Notes: generated from the sequence alone by a model not told the origin. A stretch of DNA of 64,000 bases from Komagataeibacter sp. FNDCF1 (GCF_021295335.1 NZ_JAIWOT010000001.1:1243001-1307000), one strand, 5' to 3'; positions 31,163 to 43,663 are shown, counted from the first letter of the stretch. Translations and numbers: made by a program.

Positions 31163-31194
31163 CAAAAAAATGCCAGTGCGCGGGCATCTGGCAT
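31163..31194 (-). terminator. Rho-independent terminator after tRNA-Asp
   Basis: The stem atgccag (31170-31176) pairs with ctggcat (31188-31194) and is followed on the minus strand by seven T. It sits 32 bp beyond the tRNA-Asp 3' end and insulates the nuo operon from the tRNAs. Confidence 0.86.
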
Positions 31195-31225
31195 CATGAC
31201 CTGTGTGGCACCTGTCGTGCCATGA

Positions 31226-31302
<77 letters not shown>

Positions 31303-31342
31303 GTGGTGCATGTTCCTGCCTTCAGGGAGGCCAGGAAACATA

Positions 31343-31417
31343 TGGTGGGCGATGACGGGATCGAACCGCCGACCCTCTCGGTGTAAACGAGATGCTCTAC
31401 CGCTAAGCTAATCGCCC
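31343..31417 (-). tRNA. tRNA-Val (TAC)
   Basis: A 75-nt cloverleaf on the minus strand with encoded CCA. The acceptor GGGCGAT pairs with ATCGCCC. The anticodon stem TCTCG/CGAGA encloses a loop TTTACAC, giving anticodon TAC. It lies 40 bp ahead of tRNA-Asp on the same strand. Confidence 0.97.
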
Positions 31418-31438
31418 GCGACCCTACTAAGGGATTGC

Positions 31439-31474
31439 AAAAAAAGGGGCAACCCAAAAAATGGATTGCCCCTT
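31439..31474 (-). terminator. Terminator between hup and tRNA-Val
   Basis: The stem aggggcaa (31445-31452) pairs with ttgcccct (31466-31473) and is followed on the minus strand by a run of T. On the plus strand T also follows the stem, so it may work in both directions. It lies about 25 bp after the hup stop codon. Confidence 0.85.
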
Positions 31475-31499
31475 CTTTTTTTCCCGATGGAAAACGGTC

Positions 31500-31787
31500 T
31501 TACTTGCTGACCGCTTCCTTCAGGTTCTTGCCGGGCTTGAAGCGCACGGACGTGGAAGCCGGAATATCCAGCGGTTCACCCGTACGGGGATTGCGCCCCT
31601 TGGCTGCCTTGCGGGTTGCGGTCACGAACGTACCGAAACCAACCAGACGGACTTCCTGCTTGCTGGCCAGGGCCTTTTCAATCGCACCGAAAACCGCATC
31701 AACCACTTCGCCAGCCTTCGCCTTGGCCAGATCGGCTTCCTCGGCTACAGCAGCGACGAGTTCCTGCTTGTTAAGTGGCTTCTCCAT
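31500..31787 (-). CDS. hup: DNA-binding protein HU
   Basis: This small nucleoid protein bends and compacts DNA. The 95 residues match the HU family throughout: NKQELVAAVAEEADLAKAKA, VRLVGFGTFVTATRKA, and the DNA-binding arm KGRNPRTGEPLDIPASTSV, ending FKPGKNLKEAV. The ATG at 31787 (MEKPLNKQEL) has AAAGG upstream. Its place after lon is conserved in alphaproteobacteria. Confidence 0.95.
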   Translation of the reverse strand: MEKPLNKQELVAAVAEEADLAKAKAGEVVDAVFGAIEKALASKQEVRLVGFGTFVTATRKAAKGRNPRTGEPLDIPASTSVRFKPGKNLKEAVSK

Positions 31788-31894
31788 TTTACGCCTTTCT
31801 TTATACTGTGCGCCCACGCAAATCGTTCAAAAGTCGCGCCGCATTTCTGCACGCACTATGCCGCTGTTTTTTCTCACGTCAACCGACAGAATTC

Positions 31895-31925
31895 GGGGAA
31901 TGACCGAGAAAATCCGTCATTCCCC
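31895..31925 (-). terminator. Inverted repeat downstream of lon (probable terminator)
   Basis: A perfect 10-bp stem, ggggaatgac (31895-31904) against gtcattcccc (31916-31925), with an 11-nt loop, 46 bp beyond the lon stop codon. No strong T run follows on the minus strand, so termination is likely but not certain. Confidence 0.65.
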
Positions 31926-31970
31926 CTCATCATGACAATTTTGCGACCCAGCACCTTCCCCATACGGTGG

Positions 31971-34460
31971 TCAGTGGGTCAATGCCGGGGTGGCCTTGCC
32001 TTCCGTTGCCGGCGGTGTAACCGGTTCCGTCCATTCGATCGGCTCGGGCTTGTGCACCAGTGCCTGGCCAATCACCTCATCCACATGCGCAACGGGCAGG
32101 ATGGTCAAGGCGGATTTCACGACATCGGGAATATCCACCAGGTCCTTCTCGTTGTCCTTCGGGATGAAGATGGTCGTCAGCCCCGCTCTGTGGGCCGCCA
32201 GCAGCTTTTCCTTCAGGCCACCAATGGGCAGCACGCGCCCACGCAGGGTGATCTCGCCCGTCATGCCCACGTCCCGGCGCACGGGGATGCCCGTCATCAC
32301 GCTCACGATGGATGTCGCCATGGCAATGCCCGCGGACGGACCATCCTTCGGCGTTGCCCCCTCGGGCACATGCACGTGCAGGTCACGCTTTTCAAACAGG
32401 TCGGGGCTGATGCCAAACGTCACGGCGCGGCTGCGGACATAGGACAGGGCCGCGGCAACACTCTCCTTCATCACGTCGCCCAGCTTGCCGGTCAGCTTGA
32501 TGTTCCCCTTGCCGGGCACCATCACACTTTCGATGGTCAGGATTTCTCCCCCCACCTCGGTCCATGCCAGCCCGGTCACGACTCCGATCATGTCTTCCGA
32601 CTCGGTCTCGCCATGACGGAAGCGCTTCACGCCAGCGTATTTCTCAAGGTTTTCAGCCGTGATCGCCACGGTCTTCGCCTTGCCGGTCACGATTTCGGTC
32701 ACGGCCTTGCGCGCAAGGGTCGCGATTTCACGCTCCAGGTTACGCACACCCGCTTCGCGCGTGTAGCTGCGGATCAGTTCGCGCAGGGCATCATCCGATA
32801 CCGACCATTCACCCGGCTTGAGGTTGTTGGCCTCCGTCTGCTTGGTCAGCAGGTGGCGCTTGGCTATCTCGACCTTCTCGTCCTCGGTATAGCCGGACAG
32901 GCGGATGATCTCCATGCGGTCCAGCAGCGGCTGGGGCATGTTCAGGCTGTTGGCCGTGGTGATGAACATCACGTCCGACAGATCGTAATCGACCTCCAGA
33001 TAGTGGTCGCCAAAGGTGGAATTCTGCTCCGGGTCCAGCACTTCCAGCAGGGCGGAAGACGGATCACCGCGCCAGTCCGCACCCAGCTTGTCGATCTCGT
33101 CCAGCAGGAACAGCGGGTTGGACGTCTTGGCCTTCTTCATCCCCTGGATGATCTTGCCGGGCATGGAGCCGATATAAGTGCGGCGATGGCCACGGATCTC
33201 GGCCTCGTCGCGCATGCCACCAAGCGACATGCGGACATACTGCCGCCCCGTCGCCTTGGCGATGGACTTGGCCAGCGAGGTCTTGCCAACACCCGGCGGC
33301 CCTACAAGGCACAGGATCGGGCCCTTGAGCTTCTGCGCGCGACTCTGCACGGCCAGATACTCGATGATGCGTTCCTTGACCTTCTCCAGACCGTAATGGT
33401 CGGTATCAAGCACCTTCTGGGCTTCGGACAGGTCATGGCGGACCTTGGAGCGCTTTTTCCACGGGATTCCCAGAATCCAGTCGAGATAGTTGCGCACCAC
33501 TGTCGATTCGGCGGACATCGGGCTCATGGTCCGCAGCTTTTTCAGCTCGGCCACCGCTTTCTCACGCGCTTCCTTGCTCAGCTTGGTCCGGGCAATCTTT
33601 TCCTCAAGTTCGGCGGTCTCGTCCTTGCCGTCCTCGCCTTCGCCCAGTTCCTTCTGGATCGCCTTGAGCTGCTCGTTCAGATAGTACTCGCGCTGCGTCT
33701 TTTCCATCTGCCGCTTCACGCGGTTGCGGATGCGCTTTTCCACCTGAAGTACGCCGATCTCGGCTTCCATATGCGCGAAAACCCGCTCCAGACGCGCATT
33801 CACGTCCTGGATTTCAAGGATTTCCTGCTTTTCGGGAATCTTCAGGTTCAGGTGGCTGGCAATGGTGTCCGCAAGCTTGGACAGGTCATCAATCTGGTTG
33901 AGCGAGACCAGCACCTCTGGCGCGATCTTCTTGTTCAGCTTGATGTACTGCTCGAACTGGCCGATCAGCGTGCGGCCGATGGCCTCGGCTTCCTTGCCAT
34001 CGGTTTCCTGCTCCGGCACGTCCTCAATCTCGGCCTCGAAATGGCCATCGACTTCATGCAGGGCGGTGATGTGGGCACGACGGCCGCCTTCGACCAGCAC
34101 CTTCACCGTGCCATCGGGCAGCTTGAGCAACTGCAGGATCGTGGATACCGTGCCGTAGCGGTAGATGTCCTCGGGCGCGGGATCATCCTGCGCCGCGTTC
34201 TTCTGCGCCACCAGCAGGATCTGCTTGTCGCTGCGCGTCACCGCTTCCAGCGCGCGGACGGATTTCTCACGCCCCACGAACAGCGGCACGATCATGTGCG
34301 GGAAGACGACAATATCGCGCAGCGGCAGCACGGCGATGGTGTCGTGGCCGCCTTCGGCTTCCTGCGGATCACGCGTGGCCACGATGGGGGTGGCGGCCGT
34401 CTTGTTATCCATGGTTTCCGTCCCTTCCGGCACGGGGTTCAGTCTGTCCGTTTTTGACAT
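31971..34460 (-). CDS. lon: ATP-dependent protease Lon
   Basis: This cytoplasmic serine protease degrades misfolded and regulatory proteins. The 829-residue protein has an N-terminal substrate domain ([20 protein letters not shown]), an AAA+ module with Walker [10 protein letters not shown] and Walker [10 protein letters not shown], and a C-terminal protease domain with KDGPSAG (catalytic Ser709) and the later Lys near [14 protein letters not shown]. The ATG at 34460 ([13 protein letters not shown]) has AGGAGG upstream. It follows clpX in the conserved tig-clpP-clpX-lon order. Confidence 0.96.
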   Translation of the reverse strand: MSKTDRLNPVPEGTETMDNKTAATPIVATRDPQEAEGGHDTIAVLPLRDIVVFPHMIVPLFVGREKSVRALEAVTRSDKQILLVAQKNAAQDDPAPEDIYRYGTVSTILQLLKLPDGTVKVLVEGGRRAHITALHEVDGHFEAEIEDVPEQETDGKEAEAIGRTLIGQFEQYIKLNKKIAPEVLVSLNQIDDLSKLADTIASHLNLKIPEKQEILEIQDVNARLERVFAHMEAEIGVLQVEKRIRNRVKRQMEKTQREYYLNEQLKAIQKELGEGEDGKDETAELEEKIARTKLSKEAREKAVAELKKLRTMSPMSAESTVVRNYLDWILGIPWKKRSKVRHDLSEAQKVLDTDHYGLEKVKERIIEYLAVQSRAQKLKGPILCLVGPPGVGKTSLAKSIAKATGRQYVRMSLGGMRDEAEIRGHRRTYIGSMPGKIIQGMKKAKTSNPLFLLDEIDKLGADWRGDPSSALLEVLDPEQNSTFGDHYLEVDYDLSDVMFITTANSLNMPQPLLDRMEIIRLSGYTEDEKVEIAKRHLLTKQTEANNLKPGEWSVSDDALRELIRSYTREAGVRNLEREIATLARKAVTEIVTGKAKTVAITAENLEKYAGVKRFRHGETESEDMIGVVTGLAWTEVGGEILTIESVMVPGKGNIKLTGKLGDVMKESVAAALSYVRSRAVTFGISPDLFEKRDLHVHVPEGATPKDGPSAGIAMATSIVSVMTGIPVRRDVGMTGEITLRGRVLPIGGLKEKLLAAHRAGLTTIFIPKDNEKDLVDIPDVVKSALTILPVAHVDEVIGQALVHKPEPIEWTEPVTPPATEGKATPALTH

Positions 34461-34620
34461 ATTGTTTTTGACCTCCTGATGGACGATCCCGGACGGGCAC
34501 CCAGCATCTGGCCTGCCCATCCGTTGCGCCGCATGTGCGACAACTTCACTTCATGTTGTCACGACGCCCCACCATCACAAGTCCGGCGGTGACAATTCGA
34601 TGCGAATCCGGTGCCTGCGC

Positions 34621-35880
34621 TCAGGCAGACTGTTCGGCCGGCTCGTTCTTGCCGTACACATAGACAGGCTGGGCCTTGCCCTCGGCCACTTCCTTGTTGA
34701 CCACGACTTCCTCGACATTTTTCAGGCCGGGCAGGTCGAACATGGTCGAAAGCAGGATGCTCTCCAGTATCGCGCGCAGGCCACGCGCGCCGGTGCGCCG
34801 TGCGATGGCACGCTGGGCGATCTGGCGCAGCGCATCCTCGGTAAAGGTCAGCTGCACCTCTTCCATCTGGAACAGGCGGGCATACTGCTTGACCAGCGCA
34901 TTCTTGGGCTTGGTCAGGATCTCGATCAGGGCCGCCTCATCCAGATCCTCCAGCGTGGCCACAACCGGCAGGCGGCCGATGAACTCGGGGATCAGGCCGA
35001 ATTTCAGCAGGTCCTCGGGCTCCACGTCACGCAGCACGGCGCCCATGCGCCGCTCCTCGGGTGACTGCACATCCGCACCGAACCCGATGCCCGACCCCTT
35101 GCCACGCGCGCTGATGATCTTGTCCAGCCCCGCGAACGCACCACCGCAGATGAACAGCATGTTGGTGGTATCGACCTGCAGGAATTCCTGCTGCGGGTGC
35201 TTGCGCCCGCCCTGCGGCGGCACGGAGGCAACGGTGCCTTCCATGATCTTGAGCAGCGCCTGCTGCACGCCCTCGCCACTGACGTCACGGGTGATGGAGG
35301 GATTGTCCGACTTGCGGGAAATCTTGTCGATCTCGTCAATGTAGACAATGCCGCGCTGGGCCTTCTCCACATTGTAATCCGCCGCCTGCAGCAGCTTGAG
35401 GATGATGTTCTCCACGTCCTCGCCCACATACCCCGCCTCGGTCAGGGTCGTGGCGTCGGCCATGGTGAAGGGCACGTCAAGGATGCGGGCAAGGGTCTGG
35501 GCCAGCAGCGTCTTGCCCGAACCCGTGGGGCCAAGCAGCATGATGTTGGATTTTGCAATCTCGACATCACTGTTCTTCTGGGCATGGGCCAGGCGCTTGT
35601 AGTGGTTGTGCACGGCCACCGACAGCACCTTTTTCGCATGGGCCTGGCCGATCACGTAGTCATCCAGGATCTTGCAGATCTCACGCGGGGTCGGCACGCC
35701 ATCGCGCGATTTGACCAGATGCGTCTTGTGTTCCTCACGGATGATGTCCATGCACAATTCGACGCATTCATCGCAAATGAACACGGTGGGACCGGCGATC
35801 AGTTTGCGGACCTCATGCTGCGACTTGCCGCAGAACGAGCAGTAAAGCGTATTTTTGGAATCGCCGGATTTGTTATTCAT
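34621..35880 (-). CDS. clpX: ATP-dependent Clp protease ATP-binding subunit ClpX
   Basis: This AAA+ unfoldase feeds tagged proteins into ClpP. The 419-residue protein has the N-terminal zinc-binding domain (CSFCGKS...CDECVELC), Walker A GPTGSGKT, Walker B VYIDEIDK, the ClpP-binding loop IGFGADV, and [12 protein letters not shown] in the second subdomain. The ATG at 35880 ([14 protein letters not shown]) has AGGAG upstream. It lies 131 bp after clpP. Confidence 0.96.
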   Translation of the reverse strand: MNNKSGDSKNTLYCSFCGKSQHEVRKLIAGPTVFICDECVELCMDIIREEHKTHLVKSRDGVPTPREICKILDDYVIGQAHAKKVLSVAVHNHYKRLAHAQKNSDVEIAKSNIMLLGPTGSGKTLLAQTLARILDVPFTMADATTLTEAGYVGEDVENIILKLLQAADYNVEKAQRGIVYIDEIDKISRKSDNPSITRDVSGEGVQQALLKIMEGTVASVPPQGGRKHPQQEFLQVDTTNMLFICGGAFAGLDKIISARGKGSGIGFGADVQSPEERRMGAVLRDVEPEDLLKFGLIPEFIGRLPVVATLEDLDEAALIEILTKPKNALVKQYARLFQMEEVQLTFTEDALRQIAQRAIARRTGARGLRAILESILLSTMFDLPGLKNVEEVVVNKEVAEGKAQPVYVYGKNEPAEQSA

Positions 35881-36011
35881 AACCGCTCCTATTCCCGCCA
35901 GGGGGAACTTCTCCATACCTTGCGACCGGACAGCCACATCCCGGCACGCCGCAGATGACAACGCCCCACGGGGGCGGGGAGCACACCTGCGCGCATGCTC
36001 CCCGGTGCAGA

Positions 36012-36653
36012 TTACTCAGCAGGCTTTGACGCAACGTTACGACGGACCACTTCATCCACAATGCCGAATGCCTGCGCTTCCTCCGCCGACATGTAGCTGT
36101 CGCGCTCCAGCTTCTGCTCGATTTCCTCAAGCGTACGGCCGGTGTGCTCGTTGTAGATTTCGTTCAGGCGCTTGCGGATGGTCAGGATTTCCTGGGCCTG
36201 GATCTCGATGTCGCTGGCCTGTCCCTGCGCCCCGCCCGAAGGCTGGTGCACCATCACGCGGGAATTGGGCAGGGCGAAACGCCGCCCCTTCTCCCCGCCG
36301 GCCAGCAGCAGCGACCCCATGGAGGCCGCCTGCCCGATGCACACCGTGCTGACGGGCGAGCGGATGTACTGCATGGTATCGTAAATCGCGAGCCCGGCCG
36401 ACACCACGCCACCGGGGCTGTTGATGTAGAACGAGATTTCCTTCGTCGGGTTCACGCTTTCCAGATAAAGCAGCTGTGCCGACACCACGGCCGAGACCTG
36501 ATCATAGACCGGCCCGGTCAGAAAAATGATCCGTTCCTGCAGAAGGCGGGAATAGATGTCGAATGCCCGTTCCCCGCGGGAGGTCTGTTCAACCACCATG
36601 GGTACCAGAGCGTTATTGAAGATCTCTACGGGATCCCGATCCCTCATAGCCAT
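36012..36653 (-). CDS. clpP: ATP-dependent Clp protease proteolytic subunit
   Basis: This barrel-forming serine peptidase partners with ClpX. The 213-residue protein has the catalytic triad Ser111 (GQAASMGS), His136 ([10 protein letters not shown]) and Asp185 (ERDSYMS), with [11 protein letters not shown] in the handle. The ATG at 36653 ([12 protein letters not shown]) follows AGGA by nine bases. An ATG two codons on is equally possible. Confidence 0.96.
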   Translation of the reverse strand: MAMRDRDPVEIFNNALVPMVVEQTSRGERAFDIYSRLLQERIIFLTGPVYDQVSAVVSAQLLYLESVNPTKEISFYINSPGGVVSAGLAIYDTMQYIRSPVSTVCIGQAASMGSLLLAGGEKGRRFALPNSRVMVHQPSGGAQGQASDIEIQAQEILTIRKRLNEIYNEHTGRTLEEIEQKLERDSYMSAEEAQAFGIVDEVVRRNVASKPAE

Positions 36654-36913
36654 ATTCCCGATCCTGAAAGGCAAGGGCGCATGCCCCGCGCACGCTGCCC
36701 GGCGCAAGACGCACGGACAGCCACGACGCAGCCGGACCCTTCCCGGTTACTTATGACAAAATAGAGACAAACACGCCAGATACCACCCCATCCCTGTCAT
36801 TTTGCCACGAACGGGGTGACAAACCATGCCTGTGCGCCTGCCCGCAAACACATACGGCGCACGGAAGGAGCCCTTCCGCGCGCCGCATGCGCCACCTATG
36901 CTCCGAATGCGGA

Positions 36914-38251
36914 TCAGACGTCAGCTTCCGGCATTTCGGCCAGTTCTTCCGGCGTCACGTCCTTGTCCTCGACCTTGGCCAGTTCGACGATATAGTCGAT
37001 GACCTTGTTCTCGAAGATCGGGCCGCGCAGCCCGTCAACCGCCTGCGGGTTCTTGGAGAAATATTCGAACACGGCCTGTTCCTGGCCGGGGTAGCGCGAG
37101 GCTTCGGCGCGCACGGCGTGCACGATTTCGTCCTGCGTCACGGTGATGTTGTTCACCCGGCCGATTTCGGCCAGCAGCAGGCCCAGCTTCACGCGGCGTT
37201 CGGCAATCTTGCGATAGTCGGCGCGCAGCGTGTCCTCGTCCTTGTCCTTGTCTTCCTCATCCAGGCGACCGGCCTTGCGGTCTTCCTCGATGCGGTTCCA
37301 GATCTGGCTGAACTCGGCATCGACCATGCCCGGAGGGGCTTCGAAATCGGTCTTTTCCGCCAGCTTGTCCAGCAGTTCGCGCTTCAGGCGCAGGCGGGAA
37401 AGCTGCTCGTATTCCTGACCGACCTGCTTGGAGATCAGTTCACGCACCTGCTCCAGCCCCTCGAAGCCCAGCTTCTTGGCCAGGTCATCGTCGATCTTGG
37501 CATCAACCGGGCGCTTGAGCTCCTTGACCTTGATGTCGAAGTTGGCTTCCTTGCCCGCCAGGTGCTCCGCGCCGTAATCGGCAGGGAAGGTTACGGTGAT
37601 CACCTTTTCGTCACCGACCTTCATGCCCACGATCTGCTCGGCAAAACCGGGGATGAAGCCGGCACCGCCCAGTTCGACATTCACGTCGTCGGCGGAACCG
37701 CCCTCAAAAGCCGTGCCGTCGATCTTGCCAACGAAGTCCACCGTCACCACGTCGCCATCGGCTGCGGGGCGGTCTTCCTCGATCTTCTCGAATTCGCGCT
37801 GGCGGCCTGCGATTTCCTGCAGCGCCTTGTCCACCGTCTCGGCATTGACCTCGGACTTGAGGCGCACGAGCGACAGGGTGGACAGGTCGGGAATGGCGAT
37901 TTCAGGCAGGAGTTCGAACGCAACCGTGAAAACCAGGTCTTCCTTGCTGCCCGGCTCGCTGCCGGAGACCAGGTCAACCTGGGGCTGCATGGCAGGACGC
38001 AGGCCACGCTCGTCCAGCAGGGTGCGGGTCGCATCGCTGACCACCTGCTCCAGAACCTCGCCCTGGACGGATTCGCCAAAACGCTGCTGCAGGATGCTCA
38101 TCGGCACCTTTCCGGGGCGGAAGCCCGGCAGCTTCATGGACTGTCCAACTTCTTTCAGGCGCGCGGTGCGCTTGCTCTCGATTTCTGCGGCAGGCACCGT
38201 AACGGTAAACCCGCGCTTCAGGCCATCGGAAAGCGTTTCAGTAACCTGCAT
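36914..38251 (-). CDS. tig: Trigger factor
   Basis: This ribosome-bound chaperone has peptidyl-prolyl isomerase activity. The 445-residue protein has the ribosome-binding signature GFRPGKVP near the N-terminus, a PPIase domain starting at DGDVVTVDFVGKIDG, and a long helical C-terminal chaperone region. The ATG at 38251 (MQVTETLSDGLKR) matches the family start, with AGAGGA upstream. It is the first gene of tig-clpP-clpX-lon and follows tRNA-Leu. Confidence 0.95.
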   Translation of the reverse strand: MQVTETLSDGLKRGFTVTVPAAEIESKRTARLKEVGQSMKLPGFRPGKVPMSILQQRFGESVQGEVLEQVVSDATRTLLDERGLRPAMQPQVDLVSGSEPGSKEDLVFTVAFELLPEIAIPDLSTLSLVRLKSEVNAETVDKALQEIAGRQREFEKIEEDRPAADGDVVTVDFVGKIDGTAFEGGSADDVNVELGGAGFIPGFAEQIVGMKVGDEKVITVTFPADYGAEHLAGKEANFDIKVKELKRPVDAKIDDDLAKKLGFEGLEQVRELISKQVGQEYEQLSRLRLKRELLDKLAEKTDFEAPPGMVDAEFSQIWNRIEEDRKAGRLDEEDKDKDEDTLRADYRKIAERRVKLGLLLAEIGRVNNITVTQDEIVHAVRAEASRYPGQEQAVFEYFSKNPQAVDGLRGPIFENKVIDYIVELAKVEDKDVTPEELAEMPEADV

Positions 38252-38347
38252 CTGCCAGGCCATCCTCTCGGTCAGAACGTGTCAAAGAACGCAAGAGGCC
38301 GCTTGGGCCACCACGTCTGTTCGCATAACGCGACTTGCCGGGTATCT

Positions 38348-38432
<85 letters not shown>

Positions 38433-38512
38433 ACAGTGCCCAGGCTGTAAGCGCGCGGCTTTAGCGCACCATTTGCCATGGGGCAAGGTCCCCCGGCGCA
38501 GGAATGGCGTTT

Positions 38513-39973
38513 TCAGCCGAAAACTTTTTGCGCCAGCACCTCCGCCCGTGCCCGCGCATCGCCTACATGAAGATCGAATGCCTCGGCGACCGGCCACGCC
38601 CCGGCATGCAGCGCCGCGTCACCATGCAGCCACACTCCGGCGCAGGCCGCATCCCACCGGGGCATGCCGGCGGCCAGCAGCGCCGCGATGATCCCCGTCA
38701 GCGTATCGCCCGATCCCGCCGTGCCCAGCATGGGGGTGGCGTGGTCGTTAATCGCAACGCGTCCGTCCGGGCTTGCAATGATGGTATCGGGCCCCTTCAG
38801 CACGGTGACCGCCCCGGTACGCACGGCGGCCGCACGCGCGGCAGCAAGCCGGTCCGGACCCGGCCTGCCGAACACGCGCGAGAACTCGCCGATATGGGGT
38901 GTGATGATGGCTGCCCCCGCCAGACGCTCCGGCGCACCGGCTGCCATGGTGAAGGCCCCGGCATCGGCAATCACGTCCCGGCCCGCCTTCAGCAGCGCGG
39001 GAAAGGTCTGCGCGACCTCCGCCACCGACAGGCCCGGACCGCAGACCCATACATGACGGCGCGAATCCTCCAGGAGCCTGTCCAGCGGTTCGGAATCCAC
39101 GATCAGGCCGGGTGGCGCGGTCATGCGGTAGACTTCGGCGCTGTCCCCCACCGCCAGCCTGACCAGACCCGCTCCCGCCGCCCGCGCACCGCCAGCGGAA
39201 AGGCGCGCCGCGCCGGGCATGTCCCGCCCGCCACAGATGCTGACCACCCCGCGACTGTATTTATAGCTGTTCACGCCACAGGCCGGGGTGCGCCACAGGC
39301 CCGGCTCGTTGCGCCATGCCCGAATCGGGACGGACTCCACGGCGGATTCCGGTATGCCGATATCCGCCAGCACCACCTGCCCGCACAGGGTACGCCCCGG
39401 CAGGAGCAGGTGACCGGGCTTGAGGCGGCAGAACGTGACCGTCAGTTCAGCCTGCGCCGCATGCCCCCGGACCGCACCGGTCGCCCCGTCCACACCCGTT
39501 GGCATGTCAATGGCGACCAGCCGGGGCGCCGCATCGAGCACCGCCGCGATATCCGCCCCCACATCCCGGCTCAGCCCCGCGCCGAACACGCCATCGACCA
39601 CCAGGTCGAAGCGGCGGGCGGCATCCGGCGTGAAGGGCACGACGGGACCGTGCCACAGTGCCGCGGCGGCTGCCGCGTCCCCACCCGGGCGGGGGGCCGC
39701 CAGCATGGCGACGGAGACCGGCCACCCCTGCTCCGCCAGCCTGCGTGCGGCCACATAGCCATCCCCGCCATTATTGCCCGGCCCGCACAGCACCAGCACC
39801 CGGCACGGGCGGGTATGGCGGCGTATGGCGCGCGCCACGGCGCGGCCCGCATTTTCCATAAGTGTCGCCACCGGCACGACGCGGGCGGCAGCGGCGTCGA
39901 TGCGCCCCATCTCGTCCGGCGCGGGCAGCAGCAGGTGGCGCGCAATGGCGCGATCAGGTTGGTTCTCAGGCAT
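38513..39973 (-). CDS. nnr: Bifunctional NAD(P)HX epimerase / ADP-dependent NAD(P)HX dehydratase
   Basis: This enzyme repairs hydrated NADH/NADPH: the N-terminal domain epimerises NAD(P)HX and the C-terminal domain dehydrates it. The 486-residue protein has LMENAGRAVA, GPGNNGGDGYVAARRL and FGAGLSRD in the YjeF N-terminal half, then GNYSG-like CGGRDMPGAARL, ITPHIGEFSRVFG, VLKGPDTIIASP and GTAGSGDTLTGIIAALLA in the kinase-like half. The ATG at 39973 (MPENQPDRAIARHL) follows GGGGG. It diverges from the membrane protein gene at 40111. Confidence 0.93.
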   Translation of the reverse strand: MPENQPDRAIARHLLLPAPDEMGRIDAAAARVVPVATLMENAGRAVARAIRRHTRPCRVLVLCGPGNNGGDGYVAARRLAEQGWPVSVAMLAAPRPGGDAAAAAALWHGPVVPFTPDAARRFDLVVDGVFGAGLSRDVGADIAAVLDAAPRLVAIDMPTGVDGATGAVRGHAAQAELTVTFCRLKPGHLLLPGRTLCGQVVLADIGIPESAVESVPIRAWRNEPGLWRTPACGVNSYKYSRGVVSICGGRDMPGAARLSAGGARAAGAGLVRLAVGDSAEVYRMTAPPGLIVDSEPLDRLLEDSRRHVWVCGPGLSVAEVAQTFPALLKAGRDVIADAGAFTMAAGAPERLAGAAIITPHIGEFSRVFGRPGPDRLAAARAAAVRTGAVTVLKGPDTIIASPDGRVAINDHATPMLGTAGSGDTLTGIIAALLAAGMPRWDAACAGVWLHGDAALHAGAWPVAEAFDLHVGDARARAEVLAQKVFG

Positions 39974-40110
39974 GTCAGCCCCCTTTCCGGCAACTTTGGC
40001 TGCGTCAGTGCCCTTGCGCATGATACAGGAATAGGGAAACAAGCATCCCGTATCCTGCCTTTGGCACCACGACCACTTTCCTTAATCACTTACCCCCGCA
40101 AGGAGGCTTC

Positions 40111-40563
40111 ATGTCCCCATCCATTGTCTGGAGCCTTGTGCTCGCCCTTCATATTACAGCCATGGCGGCCTGGGTTGGCGGCATGATCTATGCGGCCTTC
40201 GTGCTCAAGCCCAGCCTGGGGCTGCTGGACCCGACACAACGCGCCTCGATCCATCTCCAGACCCTGAACCGCTTCTTCCGCATCGTCTGGCATACCATGC
40301 CCATGGTGCTGGTGAGCGGATGGCTGCTGATCTATCATGACGGCGGCTTCGCGGTCGTGCCATGGCCGATCAACCTCATGCAGCTTTTCGGCCTGATCAT
40401 GGCTGGCGTATTCGCGCGCATCTATTTCGGTCCCTACCAGAAGGCCCGCCGCGCGCTGCGCCCCAAGCCGGGCATGTTCGACTCGATCCGTTCGCTGGTG
40501 CTGGTCAACATCGGGCTGGGCGTGCTGACCATCCTGACCGCCTGCCTGGCACACCCGTTCTGA
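40111..40563 (+). CDS. CopD-like small integral membrane protein
   Basis: This 150-residue protein has four predicted membrane helices (VWSLVLALHITAMAAWVGGM, MPMVLVSGWLLIY, LMQLFGLIMAGVFARIYFG, LVLVNIGLGVLTILTACL). The first helix carries a His and WVGGM, and the second segment follows FRIVWHTMP. This His-rich pattern recalls the CopD/HemJ group, some of which bind haem or copper, but the exact role is unknown. The start follows AAGGAGG by six bases. It may share a transcript with the helicase 210 bp downstream. Confidence 0.8.
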   Translation: MSPSIVWSLVLALHITAMAAWVGGMIYAAFVLKPSLGLLDPTQRASIHLQTLNRFFRIVWHTMPMVLVSGWLLIYHDGGFAVVPWPINLMQLFGLIMAGVFARIYFGPYQKARRALRPKPGMFDSIRSLVLVNIGLGVLTILTACLAHPF

Positions 40564-40773
40564 AATTGCGGGCGTGTACCCTCACGCCCCCTTGATTTCC
40601 ATTGCAAAGATGGATAGGCACAGGGAATGTGGCGCTTGAGGGGTGTATCCCTGCGTGTCACACTCCCCTTCCCTGCATTGCTGCAGGTACATCAGGGACG
40701 GCAGCCTGATACAGCGCGACACGGTGGCAATCGGACGGGGCCATATTCACCTGCTAATACGTTCGAGAGTAAT

Positions 40774-42336
<1,563 letters not shown>

Positions 42337-42362
42337 GCCGAATCCGTCAGGCGATCACAGTC

Positions 42363-43631
42363 ATGGAAAACGTAGTGGCCGATGCCATTCCCGTGGTGGC
42401 GCTCGGCAATGACGGGGATGGCATTGCCCAGACCCCGACGGGGCGGATATTCGTATCCGGCACCGTGCCGGGGGATGAAATCCTGCTGACCAGCCAGACC
42501 GGCACGCATGGCGCGCTGGAGCAGGTCGTCACTCCCGGTCCCGCGCGTGTAACACCGCCCTGCCCCCTGTTCGGTACATGTGGCGGCTGTCGCCTGCAGC
42601 ACATGGCGTTGCCCGCCATCATGGAATGGAAAGCAGGCCGGGTGGTCGAAGCCCTGGGCCGTGCGGGTTTTGACCCCGTGCCCGTGCCGCAGACCCGACA
42701 GGTCAGCCCCCATGGCAGGCGCCGCGTCGATCTGGCCTTCCGGCGGGTTGGCAGGGACATTGTACTGGGTCTGCACCGCCGCCGTGGCGACGTGGTGGAC
42801 ATGACGGCATGCACCCTGCTTGATCCCGGTCTGTTTGGCCTGCTTGCGCCGCTCCGTGCCATGCTGCATTCACTTCCCGCCGTACATGCGGGGGGTGACA
42901 TACAGATCAACCTGCTTGATAGCGGGCCGGATCTGCTGATTACGATGGATGGCACGCCGGATGCGAATGACCGGCGCATTCTGGCCCAGTTCGGCCGGGC
43001 GCATGGCATTGCGCGCATATCCCTGCATGCAAAGCCGCCTGAAACACTGGCGCTGACCGGACCGGTTTTCCAGCATTTCGATGGTGTCCGTGTCGTTCCC
43101 CCGCCCGGTGCCTTTCTCCAGCCCGCGCGGGAGGGGGAAGATGCCATACGGGAAGCGGTTCTGGCCGGATTGCCGCTCAAGGGGCTGAAAGCCGGCATTA
43201 TCGAACTCTATGCAGGCTGCGGCACGCTGTCCTTTGCCCTGGCTGCCCATGCCAAGGTCCATGCCTATGAAGGCGAGAAAGCAGCACTTGCCTGCCTGAA
43301 GCAGGCCAGCGGTGGCACGCGCGTGCTGCCAGCACTCCGTGACCTGAACCGCCAGCCGGTCATGGCCAGCGAACTGGCAAAAAGTGCCGCCGTCGTGCTG
43401 GACCCGCCCCATGCGGGCGCGGGTGCCCAGATAGCGCAGATCGTGGCAGGCAGGCCGCGTTGTGTCATTTATGTAAGCTGCAACCCCGTGGCCCTGCAGC
43501 GCGACCTGGCCCCGCTGCGACAGACGGGCTACCGGCTGGACAGCGTGACGGTCATTGACCAGTTCCTGTGGTCGACCGAGGTCGAATCCGTTTGCGTGCT
43601 GACGCTGCCTGCTACCCGGCCCCGGCGTTGA
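42363..43631 (+). CDS. 23S rRNA/tRNA (uracil-5-)-methyltransferase family protein (TrmA/RlmC/RlmD)
   Basis: This SAM-dependent RNA methyltransferase has 422 residues. It has an N-terminal TRAM-like region, the iron-sulfur Cys cluster CPLFGTCGGC (Cys67, 73, 76, with a fourth Cys in DMTACTLLD), the SAM motif ELYAGCGTLSFALA, DPPHAGAG, and the nucleophile Cys373 in YVSCNPVAL. These identify m5U methylation of tRNA or 23S rRNA, but the exact base cannot be read from the sequence. It starts 26 bp after the helicase, so the two probably form a small RNA-modifying operon. A palindromic repeat lies downstream. Confidence 0.9.
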   Translation: MENVVADAIPVVALGNDGDGIAQTPTGRIFVSGTVPGDEILLTSQTGTHGALEQVVTPGPARVTPPCPLFGTCGGCRLQHMALPAIMEWKAGRVVEALGRAGFDPVPVPQTRQVSPHGRRRVDLAFRRVGRDIVLGLHRRRGDVVDMTACTLLDPGLFGLLAPLRAMLHSLPAVHAGGDIQINLLDSGPDLLITMDGTPDANDRRILAQFGRAHGIARISLHAKPPETLALTGPVFQHFDGVRVVPPPGAFLQPAREGEDAIREAVLAGLPLKGLKAGIIELYAGCGTLSFALAAHAKVHAYEGEKAALACLKQASGGTRVLPALRDLNRQPVMASELAKSAAVVLDPPHAGAGAQIAQIVAGRPRCVIYVSCNPVALQRDLAPLRQTGYRLDSVTVIDQFLWSTEVESVCVLTLPATRPRR

Positions 43632-43663
43632 ACAAACACGCCAGGGCAACCTGTTGGAAAAGA

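Noticed and set aside
31461-34457. A plus-strand open frame of about 1000 codons opposite hup and lon
   Set aside because: Shadow of lon and hup, with low-complexity His/Gln/Gly/Leu composition and no ribosome binding site or motif.
34539-34560. gacaac/gttgtc inverted repeat upstream of lon as a heat-shock element
   Set aside because: The arms are only 6 bp and match neither a CIRCE element nor a known sigma-32 promoter.
40627-40773. Upstream extension of the second helicase to an ATG at 40627
   Set aside because: The added 49 residues look like translated noncoding sequence, and a TTG with GAGAG ahead fits the coding start better, though this is not certain.
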